Below the pieces are notes generated by a model, which had not been told where the DNA came from, searched no databases, and saw only the letters and a program-made list of their open reading frames with translations. A stretch of DNA of 64,000 nucleotides from Pempheris klunzingeri (lineage: Eukaryota; Chordata; Actinopteri; Acropomatiformes; Pempheridae): contig NC_092016.1 in the NCBI RefSeq assembly GCF_042242105.1, forward strand, positions 11,794,501 through 11,858,500. The letters run 5' to 3'. How positions within the stretch are numbered: the first letter of the stretch is position 1; every line of letters starts with the position of its first letter. Below are positions 30,301 through 48,755 of the stretch, in pieces. The position numbers were made by a program, and so were the translations under genes.

Positions 30301-30617
30301 AACATTTAGCTTAACGCTAAACTACTTACATATTGATAGTTTAGTCACGTAAATTCCTGTCTAGCTAACGTCAACGTTAGGTTAAAAAGGTTTAAAGGAA
30401 CGAGAAATGAAGCACTTTATCATTATTCATTATCTGTACTGTGGTTATAAATTTGCCAATTTGAATTAACCTCACAAAACTACCTAACGCTAGTAAGCTA
30501 GCTAACTAAAGACAGATACATTAACTAGACAGCATTATAGCCTCTAACAGTAACGTAAGATATTACCTGAAATAAAACTGCTCCCAAATCATCTTCGTTT
30601 CTAAGCACGTCAGACAT
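9384..30617 (-). CDS. iqch: IQCH, IQ motif-containing protein H, 21 coding exons
   Basis: Coding exons in gene order are 30567-30617, 29571-29693, 29376-29473, 29143-29218, 28772-28891, 26836-26938, 26478-26558, 25969-26177, 25292-25837, 23493-23559, 22501-22584, 22217-22398, 21048-21320, 20702-20890, 16043-16163, 15506-15792, 12157-12315, 10749-10871, 10274-10335, 9692-9800 and 9384-9467. The sum is 3147 nt (1048 aa; human 1027 aa, as I recall also 21 exons). The start [17 protein letters not shown] and next exon VHDDLRKLK match the family N-terminus. The large exon 9 carries one IQ motif at about residues 407-426 ([11 protein letters not shown]), the expected calmodulin site. Exons 10-18 carry conserved blocks such as [27 protein letters not shown] and [10 protein letters not shown], covering the C-terminal ATP-grasp-like region of the family. 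The protein is testis- and sperm-associated in mammals. Odd points: the exon 8 acceptor is uncertain (26177 keeps frame; 26194 has a better look but does not). The exon 17 donor AAA/GTACTT is weak. Confidence 0.96.
13006..13270 (+). repeat. Interspersed hAT-like MITE, copy B, with internal TCATCA microsatellite
   Basis: The left end is intact (CAGGGCTGCAACTAACAATT), followed by ATTATCGATTAATC. At 13117-13163 a TCATCACG/TCATCACA array replaces the usual interior. It lies in an IQCH intron. Confidence 0.65.
18880..19620. promoter_or_regulatory. Candidate conserved non-coding block in IQCH intron 14
   Basis: In the middle of the largest intron (4.5 kb) lies about 700 bases with repeated homeodomain cores (CCATAATTAACAG, CAACAATTACAGCC, CCAGTAATTAGTTTAC, CGGTAATTAACAC) and no repeat signature. 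The intron is by far the longest in the gene. It could be an enhancer of a neighbouring developmental gene. This is inference from composition only. Confidence 0.35.
20430..20650 (+). repeat. Teleost interspersed repeat (AACTTTATTTGTATTGCGC type)
   Basis: AATAATAATAGCAATAAACTT followed by TATTTGTATTGCGCTTTTC matches the common fish repeat in which a TAA-rich tail precedes a TTTATAGCGC-type box. Tandem AATAAATAAA-like sequence follows. It lies in an IQCH intron, ending about 50 bases from exon 14. Confidence 0.55.
22740..23120. promoter_or_regulatory. Candidate conserved non-coding block in IQCH intron 10
   Basis: Homeodomain cores cluster in unique sequence (AAGGTAATTAAATGATTGG, GCTAATTAACAACAATGG, TTCTAATTATCC, GCTAGTAATTAGGCTTAATA), with AACAATGG resembling a SOX site. 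There is no coding signal. Confidence 0.35.
23607..23666. repeat. Interrupted CA microsatellite in IQCH intron 9
   Basis: About 60 bases of CA units broken by T and G. It begins about 47 bases upstream of IQCH exon 10 and creates spurious His/Thr- and Cys/Val-rich frames on both strands. Confidence 0.85.
28631..28704 (+). repeat. Teleost SINE/LINE-type repeat fragment (CCATCCATT...CTGGAGCCAATCCC type)
   Basis: CCATGCATCCATTCAATATC, then ACTTATCCGTCAGGGTTGTG and GAGCTGGAGTCAATCCCTGC, follow the well-known fish repeat. Only its first part is present, inside an IQCH intron. Confidence 0.65.
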
Positions 30618-30773
30618 TTTTAAAGTATTGGTTTTAATAATACGACTCAAACATGTTTCACCATATCATAATGAAAACTCGTAATACCTGACGCTAACGT
30701 TAAGTACTGTTACCAAACCAGTTAGCATTAGATAGCTAGCTAGTCACCGCTGAACATTTTTCAAACAATATTC

Positions 30774-30787
30774 GTAACCATGACAAC
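30774..30787. promoter_or_regulatory. Near-consensus RFX X-box upstream of IQCH
   Basis: The plus strand reads GTAACCATGACAAC, and its complement GTTGTCATGGTTAC differs at two positions from an X-box of the GTTGCCAT-GGTAAC type. It lies 157 bases upstream of the IQCH start codon, the usual place for X-boxes in cilia and flagella genes controlled by RFX factors. It was found by eye; there is no score. Confidence 0.45.
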
Positions 30788-31209
30788 CCGAAGCCAACTT
30801 TGAGTTGTGGATATTTGCCCTGACTTCGGACTGTCAGACAGCCGCCCGCTGCATGCATATAAACCACCGGCGAAGTTTAATTACAAATGGCAGATACAAA
30901 TTACAACTAAGGCCTTACTTTTATATTGGCTAATCCTTAACCAGTACTCATTAATGTAAGTATACATTATGAATTCATTGACGGAGTTTTGATGCAGGTG
31001 CTGTGCCTGAAAGCTAAGATCAGGGCATCGCACACCCCACAAGTTACACAAAATGCTTCAGTACAGGAAGCGCATTTAATGTCACTGTCGATGTAAACAC
31101 ACACTACATGTTGGTACCTATTATGACAGAAAATTATCTACTGGCAACGTAGCGTTACACAAATATACTGAAAGAAGCTGTGAGCCCAGTTTCTCCACAG
31201 TAACGATGC

Positions 31210-31217
31210 ACCGGAAG
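31210..31217 (+). promoter_or_regulatory. ETS-type core ACCGGAAG in AAGAB promoter
   Basis: ACCGGAAG matches the strong ETS/GABPA core and lies about 100 bases upstream of the first AAGAB ATG. It is typical of TATA-less housekeeping promoters, which fits a ubiquitous trafficking chaperone. Confidence 0.45.
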
Positions 31218-31265
31218 AGACCGTCGCAGCGGCTCAGTCAGAGTTGAAAGGTTATGAACGCTGGC

Positions 31266-31273
31266 TGACGTCA
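31266..31273. promoter_or_regulatory. Perfect CRE palindrome TGACGTCA
   Basis: The full 8-base CREB/ATF palindrome lies 38 bases before the first AAGAB ATG. It may be in the core promoter or the 5' UTR depending on where transcription starts. The exact consensus is rare by chance in AT-rich DNA. Confidence 0.5.
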
Positions 31274-31311
31274 CGTTAAGCTAGCAGCTGGAGAAGCTCG
31301 TCTCAAATATT

Positions 31312-33795
31312 ATGATAATGTCGACCACAGAAGAAAGCATGGAGATCACTATTCCATGTGTGCTCATCACTAGCTGTGACAGTGGTTTTAAAGAAGAAGA
31401 GCTGATTAAACGTAAGTTTAGCAGAGCTTAACGTGCATGATTTAGCAGACAGGCTAACGTTAAACAAAGCTAACTTAGCACAACAGTTAACATTTGGTAC
31501 CGTCTGCATGTAGCCAATATGGGTTAATAACACGTTTGTCTGAGGTTGTCAAGCAAGTTGAGTGATTTATTTTTGCGGGGCTGATGTGAAAACGTCAATG
31601 GCGAGGTGTAAGGGGATTAAGTAGGCATTATTTCTAACGCTAGAGGTAGTCGGCGGTCACAGTGAGAGCAAACTGCACAACTTAGCCCAACCTAATGTCT
31701 CTATTTGTGTGTGTGATCTATAACAAATGTGTTTTTGGCCTCAGAGATCCTCAGTTCGAAGACTTTACCCGAGCCGACCAAGAGAGAAGAATCTGTAGCC
31801 TGGTATCCATGGACCATCAACAACAAGTATTATACAGCAGATGTCAGGCTATGTGTTGTACCAAGCACTTTTCAAATGTCATCAGAGATTGCCCAGTCCA
31901 TGCAAGCCTTCATCGCCTATTTTGACAGTACAGTGGTACGTGTCTTAGGAATGAGCCATAGCTTTAGGACATTTTGTGATGCACTTGTAATGTTTACCAT
32001 GTGTGCATGGTGTTTGCAGAGGGATGGTCTGGAAAAGCTACAACCTTGGATATCAGTGGTGGAAGATCTTGCTCCAGAGGTGCTCATCCTGGTGTGCGAC
32101 AGAGTCTGTGAAAACGGTCAGTCTTCCTGCTCTATGTGGAAGCAGAAAGCACTGGGATACAATTTCGCAGCGTACTATATGCCATCTGAAAATTATGCCA
32201 TCTGAAAATTAATTTGTATTCTAGGAGTCACCAGGCATGAAGCACAACAGTGGTGTTTGGCACATGCCTTTGAGCTGGTGGAGCTCAATCCACAGGAGTT
32301 GCCAGACGAGGATGGTGAGGTTTACAGACAGCACATAATGCTAGTGTGCACTCTTTTTTATTTTTTTAATTTTCAACTCTCATTCACACTGTCTTTGTTG
32401 CCTTCATCAGATGATTTTCCAGAATCCACGGGAGTAAAGAGAATTGTCCAGGCTCTCAATGCTAATGTGTGGTCCAGTGTGGAGATGAAGGATGGTGAGA
32501 TGATATCATCAGTACAATTACCTTTTGAATGTTCCCCTGAATGTCCAATTTATCTGTGGTATGTAATGGCGCATATCTCTGTTTGATAGGGCACAATCAG
32601 GGCTTTGGTCTGATGAGTAGTTTGGTGGCCTCCAGACACAACAACCCTCACAGCTGTCAAGATCCACCTGTCAGTGAAAATTTTGTTGTAACTATATTTT
32701 CATTTACCTTGATTGCAATTTCATTTATATTTGTAATTACCTTTCAATGTGGTCCTACTTGTTTCTCATGTATATCAATCATTTTTCATTTAAATGGGAT
32801 TTTTGAGGAGGCAAGCTAACCCTTGCCTCTTTTCTGTCACAGTCCTCCAGCTTGCCAGTAGAGGGCTCACATGTCAGTGAGGATGCTAACCATACAGAAA
32901 GTAGTACAAACACAGACACACAAGGAGACTCAGTAGTTGGTAAGTGAACGATATCTGAAGTAATTTTTTTCCTAAAAGTGATATTCATGTTGCCGGCATA
33001 TTTTTTTAAGTATGCTCACCCAAAACACTGATATCATGATCTCTGGAAATGTCATTAATAACATGTTAGTTTATTAATATTCATTTTGTTGATTCTCTCA
33101 GATGCGATGACTGATTTGGACATTCAGGAACTCGCCAATCTGACTGCTGGAGATGCAGATGTGGATAACTTTGAACGTCTCTTTACCAAATTAAAAGAGA
33201 TGAAAGGTAACTGAGAAATGAAAAACAAACGCACAACTTGGTGCTTTTTAAAACGTACAAGATCTTTGGTGTGTTTCTACCTCGTTCTCATTGATGGTGT
33301 GGAGGTCAAATATTTGTGATTTATTCATGATTGTTTTTTTGGTTTTTTTTGCAGACAAAGCTTCTTCATTACCTCATGAGCAGAGAAAGGTTCATGCAGA
33401 GAAGGTAAGCAACAGTATTCACCCCTGATTACAAGACACCATGACTAGGATCTGTTCACATTCATAGTCTGTGTTTCCTGGTTATATAAAAGATGTATTA
33501 TTTACCATAAATTGTTTTGAACTGTGCATCACAAACTGGTAATGATATCTTCACAACATTGTCAAACTAGTCAGTCCATGCCTGAATAAATGATGTGACA
33601 GACAAAAATGCTGTAGCAGGTTTCAGTGTGAACTCTTAGTTGGCTCAATAAATTCTTCAGGTTAACATGTTTATGTAAATTCCAGTATTGAGTATTTCCA
33701 CTAACACTGCTTTCCAGGTAGCAAAAGCGTTTTGGATGGCCATAGGTGGCGATGAAGATGAGATAGACGGCTTATCATCGGGTGAAGAAAGCTAA
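31312..33795 (+). CDS. aagab: AAGAB, alpha- and gamma-adaptin-binding protein p34, 10 coding exons
   Basis: Exons are 31312-31411, 31745-31935, 32020-32116, 32225-32314, 32411-32494, 32590-32669, 32843-32939, 33102-33206, 33355-33404 and 33718-33795. All have GT-AG borders and the frame is kept throughout. Three in-frame ATGs (31312, 31318, 31339) compete for start. The third, in the good context AGCATGG, aligns with the human start and gives 314 aa (human 315); the first gives 323. The N-terminal Rab-like/p34 domain shows [27 protein letters not shown] and [11 protein letters not shown]. The middle has [20 protein letters not shown]. The C-terminus has [22 protein letters not shown] and [20 protein letters not shown]. 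In mammals the protein chaperones AP-1 and AP-2 adaptor assembly in the cytosol, and its loss causes punctate palmoplantar keratoderma. It is divergent from IQCH and convergent with SMAD3. Confidence 0.97.
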
Positions 33796-34428
33796 AAGTA
33801 GCTACCTGTGACTCTTTTCCCCTGATTCACCTCCTTTCCTGGGGCTCCCACAAGATCCAGCGCCCTTTGGCTTGCTTCTCGCACCTGAAAAGTGGAGATG
33901 CTTACAGACTGTACTGTAGGCATAGTCATGTTTAGAAACTTTTGAATCTTAAAAATGAAATGATTGCAATGCTGGTGTATAATGAGAAGCAGTTTAATAA
34001 CGTGATTAGGGAGAGAAGATAGCCAACAGATTGTCCTGACCCTCAGTCTTCTCCCCTGGATCCCTCACTATGCTTTGAGCCCAGAGTGCACATTAACACA
34101 TAATGGTGTTACCGGTGGAAAAGTTAAATAATGTGGGCTTTGATTTATGTACACGTCCTTTAGGTACAGTTGTCACATATATTTGAAAGTGACATAATGT
34201 GCCTTATCCTTAGAAGAGTTGTCAGATGTTTAATGCACATCCTGTTGAATCAACATAAAGACTTGTGATTTTAAATTTTCTCTTTTCTTTTTTTTTTACT
34301 GTGTGTGTATGTCGTATTTATTTTAACACAAGACTATTGCACCACATGGGTACATACAACTCATCTCTATTAAGTAAAATACGCAGAGCAGAAAAATAGG
34401 AACACCTGTAAGCTTCAATGACCTCTGA

Positions 34429-34434
34429 AATAAA
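34429..34434 (+). terminator. Candidate AAGAB poly(A) signal AATAAA
   Basis: This canonical hexamer lies about 630 bases after the AAGAB stop, and a 23-base T-run follows at 34496-34518. Positions 33796-34428 would be the 3' UTR. Weaker variants such as CATAAA near 34254 could also be used. Confidence 0.45.
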
Positions 34435-34495
34435 GAGACTGTTCAGTCCAGTCACGGCACTGTATTGGACATTACACTGAAAGGTGTTCGAAATC

Positions 34496-34518
34496 TTTTT
34501 TTTTTTTTTTTTTTTTTT
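34496..34518 (+). repeat. Poly(T) tract of 23 bases
   Basis: This uninterrupted T-run sits in the tail-to-tail gap between AAGAB and SMAD3. It is also a poly(A) run on the minus strand, so it could be the remnant tail of a retroposed element. Confidence 0.8.
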
Positions 34519-34762
34519 ATTAGTAGAAATGTTAAACAACTAACAATATGCCTGCCATAAACAAAACCACAAACTATAATCTCAAGTTGCCTTAGGGTTG
34601 CATCATCACCTCAGACAGTTTCATAATATTGCATTTATTACAGCACCGTAATATTGGAGTGCATTCATGTACAGGGATTTCCATTTTTTCTAGACACTAT
34701 ATTAAGTCATGATTTAAAAAAATACAAAACATTAACTTGGAATTCTTTTTATTCAGTTGCAA

Positions 34763-36328
34763 TTTATTAAATTTTCACAGATAACAAAACAATGGTCATT
34801 TGATAACAAATATTAAGCTACATGAAAAAAACATGTACATAAGTCTTGGAACAGAAATCCACCATCTAAAAATATCAAGGAACACAAGTACTGATACAAA
34901 TCTACCAACTACCAAACGCACTGGAGTACACAGTGTTTCAGTTTAGCACCATGTAACTGTTTTAATAGAGCACATGGTGACTCAGTCCTATGTACTGCAA
35001 GTAAGTGCAGGATAAACATGGTAGGTTCATCAACAATGATCAAGGACAGCGAGAATATTACACATGCCTTATATTGCAGAAATGTACATGTAATATACAG
35101 TATTTACTGAACAAGCAAACTACTACTAGAACTAAAGCTTTGCACTGATCAACATCGTATATTGGAAGTGCATCATTTACCCACAAGGAGCATAGTGTAT
35201 TATTGGCTAACAGTTGGAAATATGTGAAAAGACCTGCATTCATGTTTTCACTCTACACGCCATCGATGGATGAACCACAGACATGGTTGCCGTTAGTGAG
35301 TACCCTTCACACTGAAGTCACACAGTGCCTAAATTCAACCAGTCCACTATGACTGCGCATACAGTAAATCATACTCTACGCCCCTATTATGAAATAAGAG
35401 TAATAGCTGGCACAGTAATCCTATGTGTCACACTTCAGAACCTGTTAACTAAATTTAAGCAGGCCAAGTTTTGAGTCATTAATGCAAAGTCTTTAGGTGA
35501 ATCTACTCATGCCAGAGGTCAGTCAGGTCCACTGTTTCAAGCAATGCCTGGCTAAGAGAAATCACAAGCTATAAATATTTATGTACAATCATATTGAGGC
35601 AATAAAAAAAATATATTCCCATGCAGGACAGTATGCAAAAATAACTTATAAAATGTCTCTTTCACTCAGCAAAATAGTTTTCATACAAGGGTTCTTTTCA
35701 AGAAAGTGATGCTAATGTCTATATTTTGTTTAAAATAGATAAAATACCAATTATATGATCAGTCAAACAATTGACATTTTCATTAATACAGATACATCAA
35801 TATGGGCAAAGTACCTGGTACTTAAAAATTCATTAAATATATTCTATTTAATCCCTACTCAGAGTGACACTGTTTCATGGTAATTTATGGTTTAATTGAT
35901 AAATAAGCCTCCCAATTCAGTTATATATTGAAACATGTAAAAGGTGACAAAGCCGAAACTGTATCATACCTTCAACTTGGGAAACAAGCATTTCACTTTT
36001 CTTTATAAAAAATGACAACACTTAGCATAGACACGATGTCTGAATGAGTAATGAAGACAACGTGATTAGTCTTTTGAAATCTATTGCAAATACCCTGTGG
36101 CTGCCTGTAAAACACATGAGGAAATAATCAAATGGAGACACTAAATGGATACTAAGGAAAGTGCTACAGGTGTGAGGTGAAAAGGTAAGAGACAGCGAGG
36201 GAGGAGGGTGATATGTTGACTTGACGAATGCCGTCTTGTTCCTTATTATCACTGAGAGACTTTTCTTACGTGGTTTGTATACAAGTGTGTGGATGGGATG
36301 GAGGGTTTGTGGGAGGCATTTGCTGCTC
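34763..36328 (-). other. Probable SMAD3 3' untranslated region
   Basis: AT-rich sequence with no open frame follows the SMAD3 stop codon at 36329-36331. Minus-strand AATAAA hexamers occur at 34763-34768, 34748-34753, 34634-34639 and 34317-34322. The 3' UTR is therefore about 1.5 to 2 kb long, in keeping with the long SMAD3 3' UTRs of other vertebrates. The last hexamer would make SMAD3 and AAGAB transcripts overlap. The true ends need RNA data. Confidence 0.45.
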
Positions 36329-44760
<8,432 letters not shown>

Positions 44761-45617
44761 AGGCAGCTATGTCAAGACATAATGCAGCTTAACTCCTTTT
44801 TCCCCCCTGCATATTACAGTCACAATTGGATTAAAGATTGTTACATAGGAAAAATAAATGCAACAGCTAATTGTCAAGCTCCTTTCCTTGCTAAGACTTC
44901 AAGGCAAAACAATCAAAGATTAAAACAACTGAACTAAAATGCAGTGACAAAACTTTCTATCTGATAAACTACTTTAACACCACTAGGATTTGGTCATTTG
45001 CTTTTACAACAAAATCAGATGCACCATGTCTTACATTTTCTTAAACAATGCGTGCTATTAACTTTTACTTGTGCTGGATCATTCAACATACTTAAACTTA
45101 AGAGGCAAGAAATGGAAAAAAAAAATTGTTGTAATCAGAGATATGTCGACACTGAAAAGTGATACAACTTTTGCATTTACTGTGTCCATGAATAGAAGAC
45201 CCTGAGGAGTAATCCCTTTGATCCCCTCATAAAAGTGATTTAATTTCACCTCAGATGCATCTTTCCAGAAATGGACGAGGGAGGCGACTGTCCATTCAGT
45301 GTTATTTGGGGTTTTATGGTGTTATTGATAAGTGCAGGCCTGGCTGCAGCCTCCAGTAAACAGCAATGTGCCTGTGCTATAAATATCCCTGTTCAGGACC
45401 AGCCCCCTTTCCCTTCTCTCTATTTATAACCTCCATCAATGACTTCTATCTATTTTTAAGAAAGTATTTGGCATGGCTTCGAACTTCCTTCTTCTTAAGT
45501 AAATATTATAGCTATCTTGGCAGTGGCACCTGAAAAATAATATTAAAGGACACTTCATGGCTCTCTGTAGAACAGTCAGTTGGCAACTACATATATCTAC
45601 AGTCAGTGGCTTACAAT

Positions 45618-45760
45618 CAGGGCTGCAACTAATGATTATGTCTTCAAATATTTTGTTTTGTACCAACAGCGGTTCGAAACCGAAAGATAATCCATTATTA
45701 TCACACATCACAAAGAAAAGCAACACATCCTCACAATCTTAAAGTAGGAACTTGGACATT
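45618..45760 (+). repeat. Interspersed hAT-like MITE, copy C
   Basis: It begins CAGGGCTGCAACTAATGATT and then jumps to the interior CTTCAAATATTTTGTTTTGT, so the middle is deleted. It is the same family as copies A and B. Confidence 0.6.
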
Positions 45761-45811
45761 CTGGGCATTATTGCTTGAAAAAAGACTTTAAAAAAACAAT
45801 TCTTCCAATTC

Positions 45812-45867
45812 TGAAGCATTGATGGAGTAATTGATGAGTTGAGATCAATTACTCCATCAATGCTTCA
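45812..45867. repeat. Perfect 24-base inverted repeat with 8-base loop
   Basis: The arm TGAAGCATTGATGGAGTAAT continues with TGAT and is followed by GAGTTGAG and then its exact complement. No mismatch is present, so a stable cruciform or RNA hairpin is possible. It lies at the edge of hAT-like repeat copy C. Confidence 0.85.
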
Positions 45868-46167
45868 CCTCTACTTATAACTCATTTTAATTCAACTGCG
45901 TGTTTTTTTTAATTAACATTCAGAAATAAAAAATAATCTGCATACGTGATATCTAGACTCTCTTTGTGTACACACTCTTTGTATTAACTCTGAAAATGGC
46001 TTACTTGATGTTTTTTAATGCCATTGTCATCGGTGATGGAAACAGGCTGGACAGCAGTGAGCACTGCTTTTGTGTGTACTGTGATGGTCTGATTCAGCAC
46101 CGGCCGGTACCTTTTACTGCCGGGGGACACGAGCTGGACAGCTGGCGTGGAGAGTTTTTGCGTGTCA

Positions 46168-46189
46168 GTGTGTGTGTCTGTGTGTGTGT

Positions 46190-46224
<35 letters not shown>
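46168..46224. repeat. Compound GT/GA microsatellite
   Basis: GT units (46168-46190) pass directly into about 17 GA units (46190-46224). Confidence 0.85.
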
Positions 46225-46227
<3 letters not shown>

Positions 46228-47365
46228 TAGAGAAATGGGGGCTCGTGTAGTATGTGTCAGACAGGGGGGCAGATGGGCCGCAGCGTGCAGGAGAAGGTCT
46301 TAGGGACGGAGTGAAGAATGATTTTGGACAAAAGGCAGGACGGCTGGCTGAATAAGTAATGACTGCAGACAATCTGATGGATAACAATGGCATTGTGATG
46401 GAGCACCCATGGGTTACGTGGGAAACAAGCAGGATGGTTTGCAGGGGCCCAATCAGCTGGGCTGCTGTCACAACAATGCTTAGACAAGGATAGAGTAACA
46501 GTTAGAGTAAAATATGCCTTTTGTGTGTCCATATGGGCAAACTGTAGTGACATTTGAAGTATTATAAGACCACTGAATTCTTATAAAGCTTTCAAGTGAC
46601 CCACATTTTCAAAGCAAATATTCATCCAGTTGTGGTCACAGTTCTGCTATAAATAAAAACACTGTAGGATGAATGATAGCTTCCAGCATATTGTATGATG
46701 AAAAAAATCAGAGTAGTTCACATTTACCCTCCACAAACCTGCAGTTGCCTCAGCAGTTAATTGCAGTGTGAATCAGGCGTTGCTGCTTAGCACAGCCTCA
46801 AACGGGTGGGGTCAGGTTCTCGCTACAATCTCTGCCTTTTTTTAATCCCCTCTCACACTGCAAGCTGTTATCTGTTGCTTGCAGCCATCAATCTCTCTCC
46901 AGACAGTGGCACCGCCAAATCTGTAGCAGTAGTGACCTCCCTCATCTCTGCCTCCCTCTGGCCAGAACCAAAGCAACCCTCAAATCCTCCTCCTCTGGCT
47001 TCAGACCCGTGGAGGTGAGGCACTATCACATCCTCCTCTCTGCCTGCCTCCTCCATGCGACTCTCCCCATTCTGTTTCTTTTCTCTGGTTTGTCTCACAG
47101 GTGACTCCACTTTTTAAAACGACACATTTTATTTAAAACCTCTCTGGCTGGTGTCCATCCTTATCCAGCATGACACTTCCTTTATATTTTAGTGAGTTTT
47201 TAATTCATTTTTCTGGACCATCAAACCACTCAATTTCTGGCAAAGGTTGACAGAGCATCTGTACCAAAAGGCATTATTTACAACATAACAGTAACATTTA
47301 CATGTAACACTTACTGGAAGGTGAGAATTGTTTATCCTCAGTAGGTATATGGTGCACTCATCCTT

Positions 47366-47560
47366 GGTAGGGTACACCCTGGACCATAACCATTCATGTT
47401 CACATTCATTCCTACGAGCAATTGAGAGTCACTAGTTAACTGTCGCTGCTTGTCTTGTCTGTGGGAGGAAGCTGTAGTGCCTGGAAAGAGCCTTTGCAAG
47501 CACAGGGAGTACATGCAAACTCCACACTAAAAGGCCTCAGATGGCCAGCAGGTTTGAGTC
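47366..47560 (+). repeat. Same SINE/LINE-type family, downstream part
   Basis: GGTACACCCTGGAC, CATTCATGTTCACATTCATT, CTGTGGGAGGAAGC, GAGTACATGCAAACTCCACA and the GGCCAGCAGGTTTGA end follow the downstream consensus of the family seen at 28631-28704. The piece is 5'-truncated. Confidence 0.7.
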
Positions 47561-48289
47561 TCTAAGTTCAACAATTCTTACTATCTAGCTGCCATGACGA
47601 GAATCAATATATTATTCAAAACGTTTTAATGGGTTATCAACATTTTTAGATGTGTTAATCCTGATAGACAGGCTCATTGCTAACCAAAGGGACAACCTGG
47701 CAACCCAAAACCTTTTCTGATTATTGGCTTCTAAAGGGTCTATAAAACATTAGTAAATAGGTTGTCTAATAAAAACCCTTCATAAAGGGTGACTTAGTAG
47801 AAAGTGGTAGAGTTTGTCTTATTGTCAAGATATCCTGTGATCAATCATGCAGTGTCGTTCTGCACTGATTTTACATTATAATCAAGAATATTGTTGTGAT
47901 ATATTTTCACAGCTGTGGCGTATATATTAGATTTATCACTTCAACTCATTAAACTAACAAGTACACTGGCTGAAATACAACAAGTATCAACAATACAGAT
48001 ACCATGGCACCACCTAGTGGCTTTGAAGTATTACTACAGCATTTAATGTTGGACAAACATTTTCTATTGTGTATCTATCTTACCTATCTACATCCTAAAT
48101 GTAAACAGTTCTATGACACTGAGGACATTTTGACATGTCACAGTAGAAAAAGCATTGTTATTTAAAAGAAAATAATAAAACTAATAAAGGTAAAATTCCA
48201 TTTAGCTGCTTTAGTTTCAGGGTTCTGGTATTGTGTATAAGGCCTCACTGTCACAGTGTCATGGTTACTGCATTGACAGAAGAAGGACT

Positions 48290-48670
48290 ACGATCCTTTA
48301 GTTGGGTAACAGTAACTATACCAATTGCATTAAAAATTTTACCCAAGTAAAAATACGAAAGTATTAACATAAAAATATACTTAAAATACCAGAAGTCATA
48401 GCACTCATTATATAAATAGAAAGGCCCATTTAAAAATATTACATATTATATTATTGTGTTATAATTATTGATGAATCAAGTGTAGATCACTTTAATGTCG
48501 CAGCTGGTAGCTTGTGAATCTACCCCTGAGGATAAAAAAAACTTGATCTTTTTTCTTGATTATATTTCATATTGTTTATCTTCAAATTAACTAGTAACTA
48601 CAGCGGAGTAAAAAGCACAATACTTCAAAATTGTGCTTAACTTAAGCACAGTAGTTGAGTATATATATGT
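48290..48670 (+). repeat. ACTTAAGT-type teleost repeat, copy 1
   Basis: The copy contains AAGTATTAACATAAAAATAT, GTCGCAGCTGGTAGC, GCGGAGTAAAAAGCACAATA and CAAAATTGTGCTTAA. These are blocks of a widespread fish element ending in CTTTCCACCACTG. It is on the plus orientation. Confidence 0.6.
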
Positions 48671-48728
48671 AATGAGCCATCATTGATGTTATTAGTAACA
48701 GTGTGTATTTGTGTGTTTGTGTGTTTTG

Positions 48729-48755
48729 CTTCTTTCTTTCTTTCTTTCTTTCTTT
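48729..48755. repeat. TTTC microsatellite
   Basis: About six TTTC units, perfect. Confidence 0.85.

Larger units (their letters stand above)
9468..30566 (-). other. IQCH introns, content of the long non-coding stretches
   Basis: Introns longer than 300 bases include 10872-12156, 12316-15505, 16164-20701, 21321-22216, 22585-23492, 23560-25291, 26939-28771 and 29694-30566. They hold interspersed repeats at 13006-13270, 20430-20650 and 28631-28704 and a CA microsatellite at 23607-23666. They also hold AT-rich blocks with many TAATT cores that look like conserved non-coding elements (18880-19620, 22740-23120, 23740-24120). I find no convincing nested gene. The longer open frames here are read-through of true exons (10716-11384) or antisense to them (11909-12343). 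Confidence 0.6.
30618..31311. promoter_or_regulatory. Head-to-head IQCH/AAGAB promoter
   Basis: The IQCH start codon (minus) and the first AAGAB ATG (plus) are only 694 bases apart, so both 5' UTRs and transcription starts must lie in this interval or very near it. It contains a near-consensus RFX X-box on the IQCH side, and an ETS core and a perfect palindromic CRE on the AAGAB side. GCTAAC/GTTAGC-type motifs are abundant on both edges. The middle has a CpG-containing segment around 30830-30880. No TATA box is obvious for either gene. Division of labour between the two sides is inference. Confidence 0.7.
44761..48289. other. Non-coding flank right of SMAD3, part 1
   Basis: There are no supportable exons. 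The interval contains a hAT-like repeat fragment starting at 45618, a perfect hairpin at 45812-45867, a GT/GA microsatellite at 46168-46224 and a SINE/LINE-type repeat at 47366-47560. It would be upstream regulatory sequence of SMAD3 or spacer towards SMAD6. Open frames of 60-125 codons here overlap microsatellites or repeats. Confidence 0.6.

Noticed and set aside
31729..32205. 158-codon plus frame
   Set aside because: It spans AAGAB exons 2 and 3 plus the short intron between them; the spliced model keeps frame and matches the family.
45660..45690. GGTTCGAAACC resembling a tRNA T-loop
   Set aside because: No acceptor stem, D-loop or anticodon arm could be fitted around it; it lies inside a repeat copy.
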